A DNA stretch of 60,223 nt from Burkholderiaceae bacterium. Its GTDB lineage: Bacteria; Pseudomonadota; Gammaproteobacteria; Burkholderiales; Burkholderiaceae. How positions within the stretch are numbered: the first letter of the stretch is position 1; the number at the start of each line of letters is the position of its first letter. Where the stretch lies: assembly GCA_947448625.1 (NCBI GenBank), contig CANFOT010000007.1, positions 1 through 60,223 on the forward strand, given 5' to 3'. A program made the translations under genes and the position numbers. Shown in pieces: positions 16,677-24,945 of this stretch. The notes beneath the pieces were generated by a model. It saw nothing but the letters and a program-made list of their open reading frames with translations. It made no database searches and was not told where the DNA came from.

Positions 16677-17681
16677 TTAAATAGTTACTTTGGCCTGATT
16701 AACCACTTTTCCCCAGCGATCTTCATCAGCCTTAATCTGACGAGTGAGATCCTGGGGAGAGCCAATTGCCACCGTTAAGCCTTCGCCCTCTATGCGACTC
16801 TTAAACTCTTCTGTATTTACTGCGGCGCGGGCTGCAGCATTTAATTGCTTAACGATATCAGGGGGCGTCCCTCCTGTAGCAAATAAGGCGTACCAAACAT
16901 CCGCCTCAAAACCTGGCACCCCAGATTCAGCAATAGTAGGTATTTTTGGCCACACAGGTGAACGAGTGGCTGAAGTTACTGCAACCCCATTCATCTTCCC
17001 TGAATCAATAAATTTTCCTACCCCTGCTGCAGTAGCAAATACAAAATCAATCTGACCACCCATCAGATCTACATAGGCTGGCCCTGCGCCTTTATAGGGT
17101 ATGTGAGTAATATCTACTTTAGCCATTAACTTAAATAATTCAGCGGTTAAGTGGACCGCACTGCCATTGCCAGAGGATCCATAGGTTAATTTTCCTGGAT
17201 TTGCTTTAGCTGCAGCAATAATATCTTTCACTGTTTTGTAAGGGCTACCAGGTCTTGTAACTAAAATATTGGGGCCCTTGCAAATCAGAGCAACATCAGC
17301 AAACGACTTTTCAGTGTTGTATGGCAGATTCTTGATAAGACTACTATTGATTGAATGCGCCGAGGTTGTTAAGAGCAAGGTATATCCATCGGGAGCAGAC
17401 TTAGCGACATAATCAGAGCCAATTACAGTCCCACCTCCAGGTTTGTTCTCATAAATGATGCTCTGACCAAGAATTTGAGACATCGCAGTTGCCAAGTTGC
17501 GCCCTACTAAATCCGTACCTCCACCAGGAGTCCAGGGGGAAATCATTTTGATAGGGCGGCTTGGATAAGCTTGAGCAGATGCAGATGAACTCAATAGCAA
17601 TAAACTGGGTGCACTAAGGCCTGTTAAGGTAGCAGCCCCGAGCTTGCACCACTGACGGCGCGTTAGCGAATTCTTTTTCAT
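16677..17681 (-). CDS. Bug/TctC-family receptor 3 with Tat-like signal
   Basis: The 334-residue precursor begins MKKNSLTRRQWCKLGAATL, a twin-arginine pattern (T-R-R-x-W-x-K), followed by a hydrophobic segment and a cleavage region near SASA-QAYP. The other Bug copies here have plain Sec signals. Family motifs are YPSRPIKMISPWTPGGGTD, ENKPGGG and PYKGAGPA. AAGGAG lies 6 nt before the ATG. Export by Tat would imply folding in the cytoplasm, which is unusual for an apo binding protein. It lies between an uncharacterised protein and an SDR in the long minus operon. Confidence 0.92.
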   Translation of the reverse strand: MKKNSLTRRQWCKLGAATLTGLSAPSLLLLSSSASAQAYPSRPIKMISPWTPGGGTDLVGRNLATAMSQILGQSIIYENKPGGGTVIGSDYVAKSAPDGYTLLLTTSAHSINSSLIKNLPYNTEKSFADVALICKGPNILVTRPGSPYKTVKDIIAAAKANPGKLTYGSSGNGSAVHLTAELFKLMAKVDITHIPYKGAGPAYVDLMGGQIDFVFATAAGVGKFIDSGKMNGVAVTSATRSPVWPKIPTIAESGVPGFEADVWYALFATGGTPPDIVKQLNAAARAAVNTEEFKSRIEGEGLTVAIGSPQDLTRQIKADEDRWGKVVNQAKVTI

Positions 17682-17697
17682 GTGGACTCCTTTTATC

Positions 17698-18294
17698 TCA
17701 GATGAGATTCAGCATTGTTCGTTTTACGTTCGTGAAATGAGGCCTAACACGATCACTCCAAGTGGTATACCTTATCTTCAGCCATGGCTCACACCCCAGA
17801 ACCTCGGGGCTAGTTAAATCATAAAAAGCAATAGAGAATGGGCTGTGATCTAAATTAATACAACGCGTAGCGGCAATACACCCAGGCACACTTGCTAGGC
17901 CAGGAAGATGCTCTTGGTCATACCAAGAAAAGAGTTCTTCTTGCCATCCCGACTCAGGATCCATTTCAACCACATAACGATTGATTGGGGATAAATCCTT
18001 AGAATACCCCTCTATAGAATCTTGAATTACTAAGCGACTAATTTCCACCTCAGTAAACCGACTGGCAAGTTCACCCAAGAAGGCGTCAGAGTTAATTGGG
18101 CTTACCACATCAGGAGTATTTAAGTAAAAATATCCATAGAAATCTAGAGTCTCAGCATTGCTGGTGAGAATTATTTTCTGATAGTCATTCTGCTTAGCAA
18201 ATCTTATAGCCGAAGAAATTTCGCTAACACTTACAGGAGCTCCACTTTGTAACTTAGCCCGCATTAATAGTAAATTGCTAATTTGAGCCTCCAT
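17698..18294 (-). CDS. Uncharacterised protein, possible dimeric alpha/beta-barrel
   Basis: I do not recognise this 198-residue protein firmly. It has no signal peptide or membrane segment. The central stretch WYDQEHLPGLASVPG resembles the E-H-L-P region of ferredoxin-like dimeric barrels (EthD/NIPSNAP type) that act on lactones or aromatic intermediates, and two halves around residues 45-90 and 105-185 could be repeated barrel units. I chose ATG 18294, one base after the stop of the preceding gene (TGAGATG). An upstream in-frame ATG at 18318 would overlap that gene. Its place beside a carboxymuconolactone decarboxylase-like protein supports an accessory catabolic role (inference). Confidence 0.7.
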   Translation of the reverse strand: MEAQISNLLLMRAKLQSGAPVSVSEISSAIRFAKQNDYQKIILTSNAETLDFYGYFYLNTPDVVSPINSDAFLGELASRFTEVEISRLVIQDSIEGYSKDLSPINRYVVEMDPESGWQEELFSWYDQEHLPGLASVPGCIAATRCINLDHSPFSIAFYDLTSPEVLGCEPWLKIRYTTWSDRVRPHFTNVKRTMLNLI

Positions 18295-18295
18295 C

Positions 18296-18817
18296 TCAGT
18301 GCCCCACATGCAATGCATTTAATAGCCGAGAAACCATGTTGTAAGCAGAAATTGTCGCTACCAACTCCAATCTTTGTGTGTCATTAAAAAAAGGTTTTAC
18401 TCTGTCAAATAATTCGTCTGGAACCTGAATGTCTTTGGTCATCACATCAGTGAGCTTGAGTATTAGCGCCTCTTGCTCTTCAAAAATGTCAGGAAGCTTT
18501 GCCTGCCGAATGGCGGAAATCTTTTCTGGGCTTACACCTGCCTTTAAAGCGTGTGGCTCATGCGCATCAAACTCATAATCAGCTCTATTTAAAATAGCGA
18601 CACGCAAAATAATCATCTCTCGAATAGCTGGCGATAAAGAATTTCGATTACGAATTGCCGTAAGCAAAGCCTCCCAGCCCTGAGCTATCTCGGGCGCATT
18701 AAGAAGTGTTTGATACAAAGGCGAAATGCGGCCACGCTCTTCTAATATCTTTTTTTCTATTTCCGCCAATTCTGGCTTACTGCCAGGTACAACTGGATTG
18801 ATCCGTATATTCATCAT
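18296..18817 (-). CDS. Carboxymuconolactone decarboxylase-like (CMD) family protein
   Basis: This 173-residue all-helical protein belongs to the CMD/AhpD superfamily. The core motif reads YEFDAHEPHALKAG, so it has the decarboxylase-type acidic/His pattern and lacks the redox CxxC of AhpD. It is therefore more likely a lactone decarboxylase or isomerase than a peroxidase (inference). GGAA lies 6 nt upstream of tandem ATGs at 18817 and 18814. Neighbours with 1-2 bp spacing are a Bug receptor upstream and an uncharacterised barrel-like protein downstream. A LigI-like lactone hydrolase in the same operon fits lactone chemistry. Confidence 0.85.
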   Translation of the reverse strand: MMNIRINPVVPGSKPELAEIEKKILEERGRISPLYQTLLNAPEIAQGWEALLTAIRNRNSLSPAIREMIILRVAILNRADYEFDAHEPHALKAGVSPEKISAIRQAKLPDIFEEQEALILKLTDVMTKDIQVPDELFDRVKPFFNDTQRLELVATISAYNMVSRLLNALHVGH

Positions 18818-18819
18818 AT

Positions 18820-19773
18820 TTATTCCATCGTAATTTTCTTTGCTTTAATTAACTGAGACCACTTTGCAATGTCCCTCTTTAATACCTTATCCAGCTCCTC
18901 AGGAGTTGAGCCCACAGGCTCACTACCAGACAGGGCTAGCTTTATATTTAAAGGATCTTGCTTTACCACTTTTCTAAGGGCGGCACTGAAGCGATCGATA
19001 TCAGCCTTAGAAGTGCCTGCCTTAGCAAAAACTGCATACCAATTATTGGTATCTACACCCTTGATACCAATCTCATTGAACGTTTTTACATCAGGGATAG
19101 CGCTATTACGCTTGTCAGCCGCTAGCCCGATGGGTTTTAACTTTCCACTCTTAATGTAGCCAATCAAGCCGGGGATGTCGCCAAAAAATCCATCTATATG
19201 GCCAGCCATCACATCAGTAATTGCTGGCGCAGCGCCCTTGTAGGGAATGTGCAAGATTTTGATACCTGCAGAGTCGTTGAGTTGCTCCAATGCTAGGTGG
19301 GGAACACTACCCGTACCCGAAGACCCCATACTCAAATCCTTGCTCTTCGCCAAGGCCACAAAATCAGCTGCATTATTAGCGGGGCTACCGGCATTAACAA
19401 CCAAAACCTCGACGTTATTTGCCACCAAAGACACAGGGGCTAAATCTTTGACTGGGTTATAGGACAGCTTTTCATAGAGCCCCGGATTAATCGCAACGGC
19501 TCCAGCACTGGTAAACCAAATCGTCTTACCGTCTGCGGGATTTGCAGCAAGGTACTCTGCGGCAACAGCACCATTACCACCCGGTTTATTGTCAACCAGG
19601 ATTTGCGCATTCAACTCTTTGCCTAATGGCTCTACCAGTGACCGAGCCATTGAATCAACCGGCCCGCCAGGAGGGAATGCCACTATCATTTTGATGATAT
19701 TGCTTGACTGGGCGCCAGAAGTGGCCGTAAAGGCACAAACACAGCATAGGAGGATAGCTTTAAAGATCTTCAT
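18820..19773 (-). CDS. Bug/TctC-family periplasmic solute receptor 4
   Basis: The 317-residue precursor has a signal peptide to about residue 21 (FTATSGA-QSSN). Its ligand loops read VAFPPGGPVD and PYKGAAPA, and the C-terminus has AKWSQLIKAKK. I chose the ATG at 19773, one base after the SDR stop (TAGGATG). A GTG nine bases upstream overlaps the SDR gene and is less likely. The mature start lacks the usual YP-x-RP motif (SSNIIKMIV), a feature shared by few copies here. It is flanked directly by an SDR and the CMD-like gene in one operon. Confidence 0.91.
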   Translation of the reverse strand: MKIFKAILLCCVCAFTATSGAQSSNIIKMIVAFPPGGPVDSMARSLVEPLGKELNAQILVDNKPGGNGAVAAEYLAANPADGKTIWFTSAGAVAINPGLYEKLSYNPVKDLAPVSLVANNVEVLVVNAGSPANNAADFVALAKSKDLSMGSSGTGSVPHLALEQLNDSAGIKILHIPYKGAAPAITDVMAGHIDGFFGDIPGLIGYIKSGKLKPIGLAADKRNSAIPDVKTFNEIGIKGVDTNNWYAVFAKAGTSKADIDRFSAALRKVVKQDPLNIKLALSGSEPVGSTPEELDKVLKRDIAKWSQLIKAKKITME

Positions 19774-19774
19774 C

Positions 19775-20575
19775 CTAATCACATCTCACCGACATGCCGC
19801 CATCAACCACAATTTCAGTCCCCGTAATAAAGCGAGACTCGTCTGAAGCCAAGAATAAAGCTGCATTAGCGGTATCTCGGCCATCCCCCATGAATGGTAA
19901 TGGAATGCGAGATTGCCTCTGCTTTAATAGCAATTCAACATCCCCACCAACACGTTGCTTTGCCAATCGAGTTTCAACCATTGGCGTATGAAGCTGTCCG
20001 GGCACAATGGTATTGACTCGAATACTTTGCTTTGCGTACTGCACTGCTAATACTTTTGAGAATTGAATCACGCCAGCTTTAGTAGCTGCATAGGCAATCT
20101 GAGCTGACCCCGTCCAGCGAGTACCAGAAGTTGAAGCAAAATTAATAATCGAACCTTTTTCACGCTTAATCATTTCTGGCAACGCATATTTACAGGTCAA
20201 AAAGACGCTTTTGAGATTGAAGTCAACCTGCGCATCCCAGACCTCTTCAGTCATTTCAACTGGCCCACCCTTAGCAGATCCACCTACAACATTTACCAAA
20301 ATATCAATGCCGCCAAATTTCCGTACACAAGTTTGAATAGATTCTTCAATAGCGCTAGCTTGAAAGATATCCAGTTTTGCTGTCGTGATATTTTTTGCGG
20401 CATCTCCCGCCAGCTTCAGCGTTTCATCCAAGTTGGCCAGATCAATATCGGTAGCAAATACTTTAGCCCCCTCTTGCGCAAATCGAATGGCCGTAGCACG
20501 ACCGTTACCCCAGCCTGGGCCAACCGATCCCGCCCCAGTAATAAAGGCAATTTTTCCATCTAATCGTCCAGCCAT
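19775..20575 (-). CDS. Short-chain dehydrogenase/reductase (extended glycine loop)
   Basis: This 266-residue NAD(P)-dependent SDR has the cofactor loop TGAGSVGPGWGNGRATA, extended relative to the classical motif and like that of the SDR at 15848. Other motifs are the NVVGGSAKGG region, the catalytic tyrosine and lysine in YAATKAG, and C-terminal VDGGMS. GGAG lies 9 nt before the ATG. Two related SDRs in one operon could perform successive oxidations, or one may have come from duplication. Substrate unknown. It is immediately followed by Bug receptor 4. Confidence 0.91.
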   Translation of the reverse strand: MAGRLDGKIAFITGAGSVGPGWGNGRATAIRFAQEGAKVFATDIDLANLDETLKLAGDAAKNITTAKLDIFQASAIEESIQTCVRKFGGIDILVNVVGGSAKGGPVEMTEEVWDAQVDFNLKSVFLTCKYALPEMIKREKGSIINFASTSGTRWTGSAQIAYAATKAGVIQFSKVLAVQYAKQSIRVNTIVPGQLHTPMVETRLAKQRVGGDVELLLKQRQSRIPLPFMGDGRDTANAALFLASDESRFITGTEIVVDGGMSVRCD

Positions 20576-20597
20576 TTGTTATATCTCCATTTACTAT

Positions 20598-21461
20598 TTA
20601 CAGAAACCGATAAAATTTTTCGGGATTGCTCACCATCAACTTCTCTACTTTTTCAGCAGAAGTCGCAATTCTGGGAATGAGGTCTACTAAAGCACCATCA
20701 TCAGGAATATGATGATGATTAGGGTGAGGCCAATCTGTTCCCCACACACATTTATCAGTAAATTCATCCACTAGTATTTTGGCAAGGGATACCCCATCTT
20801 CGTATGAATCACCTTTAGAGATGCGATCCACCCCGCTGACCTTGACATAAAAACGCGAGTCCTCGAGTAACTTCAGCAAACCCTGAAAATCGACATGATT
20901 AGCCCCCAAAGAAGCGTCTACACGACCGATATGATCAATCATGACTGGTACAGCCGACTGCTTTAACAATGGAGTTAAGGAGTGCACTAAATCACTTGAA
21001 AAATGAACCTGCAAGTGCCATCCAAATGGCTCCATCCTCTTTGTCAAAGCAAGGATATCTTCCATGGAATCGCTATTCTTGAGATGCGCCATAAAATTAA
21101 ACCGAATACCCCGAAATCCCTGTTGATCCATTTCTGCAATTTGTGCGCTGGTTGTTTTTGCCGACGCTAATGCCACACCAAGATAGCTACCCTTACGGGC
21201 CTGCATGGCATCAACCACAACGGAATTATCAAAACCATGTAAAGCAGTTTGCACAATTACACAACGCTGAATGCCCAAAAAATCATGCAGCGCAAATAAA
21301 TCCTGCTTACCCGCATCTACAGGAGTCCAGGCTCGATCCTGAACATAAGGAAATTGTTGTGAGGGGCCAAATATATGACAATGCGCATCGCATGCTTTAG
21401 GCGGCAATGTAAATATCGGCTTTTTAGGATTGCTCAAGTATGTTTGAATCGGACTTGTCAT
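20598..21461 (-). CDS. LigI-like amidohydrolase (2-pyrone-4,6-dicarboxylate lactonase family)
   Basis: This TIM-barrel hydrolase opens a lactone or pyrone ring. It has the HxH pair at H27 and H29 (CDAHCHIFGP), H176-x-x-G in IDHIGR, and the acid/base aspartate D243 in GTDWPHP, the pattern of COG3618 enzymes such as LigI, 4-sulfomuconolactone hydrolase and sugar-lactone hydrolases. The 287-residue length fits. The start overlaps the MmgE/PrpD stop by 4 nt. Because the same operon carries a CMD-like protein and a tartrate dehydratase-like enolase, the substrate may be a pyrone dicarboxylate or an aldarolactone; I cannot choose. Confidence 0.87.
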   Translation of the reverse strand: MTSPIQTYLSNPKKPIFTLPPKACDAHCHIFGPSQQFPYVQDRAWTPVDAGKQDLFALHDFLGIQRCVIVQTALHGFDNSVVVDAMQARKGSYLGVALASAKTTSAQIAEMDQQGFRGIRFNFMAHLKNSDSMEDILALTKRMEPFGWHLQVHFSSDLVHSLTPLLKQSAVPVMIDHIGRVDASLGANHVDFQGLLKLLEDSRFYVKVSGVDRISKGDSYEDGVSLAKILVDEFTDKCVWGTDWPHPNHHHIPDDGALVDLIPRIATSAEKVEKLMVSNPEKFYRFL

Positions 21462-22876
21462 ATCGTTTGTCCACTGACCTCTGATGCGCTACTTAATATG
21501 GCTATCAGCGGACTTATATCGCCTAGATTTTCCAACTGATCTACCAACTCAATTACCCTCTCAATTTTGGAACTTGTCAGGATTCCAGAGACGACGTTGC
21601 GGAACTTAAATTGAATATCCATCTTAGAGAGTGGATTTTCAGGGCTACCCCTTCGATCTAAGATTTCCTGCAGGAATACTTCACCCTGAGTTGTTGTTAC
21701 CTTAACTCTTGAGCCATGTCTATATGCAACACCCAAAGCCTCAATTTCCGGCTCAATATAGGCATGCACTTTTTTCATAAATGCCAGCAACTGAGGGTTG
21801 CTTAACTTAGCTTCTGCGTACTGCTCCGTGAATAAAACACCATCGAATGCCACGCTAGCAATATTGAAGTAAAGATTCATTTGGGCAGCAGTAACACCTT
21901 GGGCTTTATATTCCCAGGCACAATGAGTAAAGGTCATTGGGCTAAGTCCAACATCCACCCGGGCAATGTTCTCGGGCTTCAATTGCTGGGTCTTCATAAT
22001 AGATAGCAATGCATCCAAGGAAGAATGGATGCTAGTAACACAGGCATAAGGCTTGAAGCCCACCTGACCGGCCTCCCACACCACTCCCAAACCTGACAAT
22101 AGGCGCTCAGGCTTTGGCGAAGATGAGTAAGTTGTTAAGTAGCCACCATATCCCGCCTCAAGTACATTTGAGATCCCAGTTAACCCCTTTTGAGCCAGAA
22201 ATGCGGCATATATTCCGCTCTGCGCAGCTCGGCCAGAATGAAAACGCTTAACCATCGCCCCTTCTTGAGCAGCCATTAAACCGCCAGCCTGCGAGCCTGC
22301 TATTCCGAGGCAATCCAGCATCAAAGTAGGATTTAAATTCAACATCCGGCCTGCTGCCGCAGCACCCACAAAAACTCCTGAGCTTCCCTGAGGATGAAAA
22401 CCATCAAAGAAAAGTTGAATGGATGCTGCATTACCTACGCGAGTACCAATCTCATACCCACAAACCATTGCCGTTAGAAAATCTTTTCCAGAAACTTTGC
22501 CCAGCTTTTCAGCCAAAGCGAATAGAACTGGAATGGCGATGGAGCCTGGATGCAAGATGGACTCTTTATGCATGTCATCAAACTCAAACGCATGGCCAGC
22601 AGTGCCATTGACTAAGGCAGCGTTTCCTGGCGACGTTTTATGTGAAGTGCCAAAAATCGAAGAAACTGTACTTGAACCCTCATCCATTACCATGCTCTCA
22701 ACAGATTGCGTCCAGGGCAAGGTAACGCCATGTAGGCAACAGCCGATGCTATCTAGTACGCACATTTTCATGCGATCCACTACGTCCTGAGGAATATCGC
22801 CATACTGCAAATGACTTGCAAAATCAGCCAAGATTTTGCTTGCATCTAGAACTAATGGTGAATTATCTGTACTCAT
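21458..22876 (-). CDS. MmgE/PrpD-family protein
   Basis: This 472-residue protein belongs to the family of 2-methylcitrate dehydratase (PrpD), cis-aconitate decarboxylase and iminodisuccinate epimerase, all acting on polycarboxylates. The signature region N90-GTAGHAFEFDD-101 followed by HPGS is clear, as is the later AGSQAGG. It is shorter than PrpD proper and no prpB or prpC is nearby, so methylcitrate dehydration is unlikely. It is coupled to the LigI-like hydrolase and follows two Bug receptors. A role in isomerising, dehydrating or decarboxylating an imported polycarboxylate is inferred. Confidence 0.88.
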   Translation of the reverse strand: MSTDNSPLVLDASKILADFASHLQYGDIPQDVVDRMKMCVLDSIGCCLHGVTLPWTQSVESMVMDEGSSTVSSIFGTSHKTSPGNAALVNGTAGHAFEFDDMHKESILHPGSIAIPVLFALAEKLGKVSGKDFLTAMVCGYEIGTRVGNAASIQLFFDGFHPQGSSGVFVGAAAAGRMLNLNPTLMLDCLGIAGSQAGGLMAAQEGAMVKRFHSGRAAQSGIYAAFLAQKGLTGISNVLEAGYGGYLTTYSSSPKPERLLSGLGVVWEAGQVGFKPYACVTSIHSSLDALLSIMKTQQLKPENIARVDVGLSPMTFTHCAWEYKAQGVTAAQMNLYFNIASVAFDGVLFTEQYAEAKLSNPQLLAFMKKVHAYIEPEIEALGVAYRHGSRVKVTTTQGEVFLQEILDRRGSPENPLSKMDIQFKFRNVVSGILTSSKIERVIELVDQLENLGDISPLIAILSSASEVSGQTI

Positions 22877-22921
22877 AATTTCTTAAGCCTGTTTGATTAA
22901 AATTTTGTAAATGATCAACTG

Positions 22922-23887
22922 CTAGTCAATTGATATATTGGCTTCTCGAGCAACTGCACCAATTCTCACCGTCTCATCCTTCACTAGCTTTTCAAATTGC
23001 ACCGTATTAATAGTTGCCGGTTCAAATTCAAGCTCATTCATGCGATCTTTAACCACTTTAGTCTTCAGCGCTTGCGCAACTTGATCCGCTAACTTGCTCA
23101 CGATATCCTTGGGAAGATTGGCAGGACCCCATAGGCCATACCAAGAATTCATCTCAAATCCCGGAAACCCGCTCTCAGAAACTGTTGCAACATTAGGATA
23201 GGCAGCAATTCTCTTATCACTTGTAAATGCCAGCACTTTTAGATGCCCACTTTTAATAAAGCTGGTAACGCCCGGCAAAGGGGAGATCGCTGCGCTTACA
23301 TGTCCGCCCATCACATCAGTCAATTGAGGAACCGCCCCTTTATAGGTGATGATCTCCATATCCAGCTTTAACCCGCGATTGATCATCTCTTCAGATAGAT
23401 GGCTAGCTGTTCCCAGCCCCGAAGTTGCCCAAGTATATTTACCGGGACTTTTTTTCACCAAAGAAATAAATTCTTTAAAGTTGTTTGCTTCAAATTTTGG
23501 ATAAGTAACAACGGCCAGCGGGACATAACCAATTTGGGCGATTGAGGTGAAATCTTTTTCAGCATCATAAGTTTTCTTTTTCACCACCAGAGGCATATAG
23601 ACTTGGCTGGATGCATGACAAAGCAAGGTATAGCCATCGGGAGAAGCTCGCATTACCTCTACCGATCCAATCATGCCCGATGCCCCAGGTTTATTTTCTA
23701 CGATTACGGACTGCCCCATCTGTTTTTGAAGTTGATCAGTAATGAGTCTGCAAGTATTGTCAACTGAACCACCGGGCGTGTAAGGGACCACCACCTTAAT
23801 AGGCCTATTGGGATATCCTTGCGCAAAAATTGCACCCATAAAAAATTGCAAGCCTAAAAAAACAACTGTCAGATACTTTATGTTCAT
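22922..23887 (-). CDS. Bug/TctC-family periplasmic solute receptor 5
   Basis: The 321-residue precursor has a Sec signal ending near residue 22 (GAIFA-QGYP), then YPNRPIKVVVPYTPGGSVD, ENKPGASG and PDGYTLL. The second ligand loop is divergent, TYKGAVPQ in place of PYKGxGPA, and the C-terminal tryptophan is replaced (VRIGAVAR), so its pocket may differ from most copies here. It lies 45 bp upstream of the MmgE/PrpD gene and 51 bp downstream of Bug receptor 6, within the long minus-strand operon. Confidence 0.92.
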   Translation of the reverse strand: MNIKYLTVVFLGLQFFMGAIFAQGYPNRPIKVVVPYTPGGSVDNTCRLITDQLQKQMGQSVIVENKPGASGMIGSVEVMRASPDGYTLLCHASSQVYMPLVVKKKTYDAEKDFTSIAQIGYVPLAVVTYPKFEANNFKEFISLVKKSPGKYTWATSGLGTASHLSEEMINRGLKLDMEIITYKGAVPQLTDVMGGHVSAAISPLPGVTSFIKSGHLKVLAFTSDKRIAAYPNVATVSESGFPGFEMNSWYGLWGPANLPKDIVSKLADQVAQALKTKVVKDRMNELEFEPATINTVQFEKLVKDETVRIGAVAREANISID

Positions 23888-23938
23888 TTTGTTAGATGCC
23901 CATGGGGTTAAAAAGATTATTTCAGCTACGAGAAATGA

Positions 23939-24910
23939 TTAATCCGGTACTGCTCCCGACTTCTTAATCACCGAAGCCCATTTTTTTGTTTCTGACTGAA
24001 TTAATTTTGAGTATTCAGCGCCATTGCCTAGGACTGGAACGGCGCCCTCTGAAACCAATTTCGACTGGAATTCAGCACCGCCACCAATTTTTAAAACTTG
24101 CCCAGTCAGCTCTTTTGCCATTGCTGGCGAAATTTTATTTGAAGAGAGTACGCCGTAAGAAACCGAGCTATCAAAATTCATGAGCGATTTAATGTTTGCC
24201 TCCATCACTGTTGGCACATCAGGCAATATCGGGAGGCGCTTCTTTGAAGTGACGGCGATTGCACGTAACTTGCCACTTTGTATCAAGGCCATTGCCGGAG
24301 GAATCACGCTAAACATAAAATCCAACTGGCCTCCAGCAACGTCGACCAATGCAGGACCGGTTCCCTTATAAGGTATGTGGGACATCTTGACGCCTGTCAC
24401 CTCCTTAAACATCTCTCCCGTTAAATGACCGCCAGTGCCATTGCCGCTAGAGCCGTAGTTAAATGGCGCTGTCCGCTGACTTGAGAACTCAATGATGTTT
24501 TGAACTGACTTAATCCTGGAGTCTTGTGCAACCACCAATACCAAGGAGGTAGATGCTAATAAAGCAATGGGCTCTAAGTCTCGAGTGGGATCCATTCCTG
24601 TTTTCAACAACACGGGGTTAATTGAAACTGTGCCTGTATGCCCTAATAGCAAGGTGATTTCATCGGCCGGTGCCCTTGCCACATATTCCGTACCAATATT
24701 TCCACCAGCGCCAGGCTTATTCTCAACCAGCACACTTTGTTTGCGCAACTCGCTTAGCTCTTTGGCAAGCTGTCTCGCGATTACATCATTTCCACCCCCA
24801 GGAGCAAAGGGCACAATAATCTTGATTGGCTTACTCGAGAGGCTCTGAGCCCAACCAAATTTCGGCAAGGAAGCGGCAATTGCTAAAAGTAAAAAATTTC
24901 TACGCAGCAT
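23939..24910 (-). CDS. Bug/TctC-family periplasmic solute receptor 6
   Basis: The 323-residue precursor begins MLRRNFLLLAIAASL with cleavage near residue 21 (FGWA-QSL). Motifs are SSKPIKIIVPFAPGGGND, ENKPGAGG and PYKGTGPA. The two arginines after the initiator do not form a convincing Tat motif because the -1 and +3/+4 consensus residues are lacking. It follows the alpha/beta hydrolase by 35 bp and precedes Bug receptor 5. The pair is clearly diverged and does not look like a recent tandem duplication. Confidence 0.92.
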   Translation of the reverse strand: MLRRNFLLLAIAASLPKFGWAQSLSSKPIKIIVPFAPGGGNDVIARQLAKELSELRKQSVLVENKPGAGGNIGTEYVARAPADEITLLLGHTGTVSINPVLLKTGMDPTRDLEPIALLASTSLVLVVAQDSRIKSVQNIIEFSSQRTAPFNYGSSGNGTGGHLTGEMFKEVTGVKMSHIPYKGTGPALVDVAGGQLDFMFSVIPPAMALIQSGKLRAIAVTSKKRLPILPDVPTVMEANIKSLMNFDSSVSYGVLSSNKISPAMAKELTGQVLKIGGGAEFQSKLVSEGAVPVLGNGAEYSKLIQSETKKWASVIKKSGAVPD

Positions 24911-24945
24911 ATCGACTCACATGTGGCAGGAGTGCTACACCCGCA

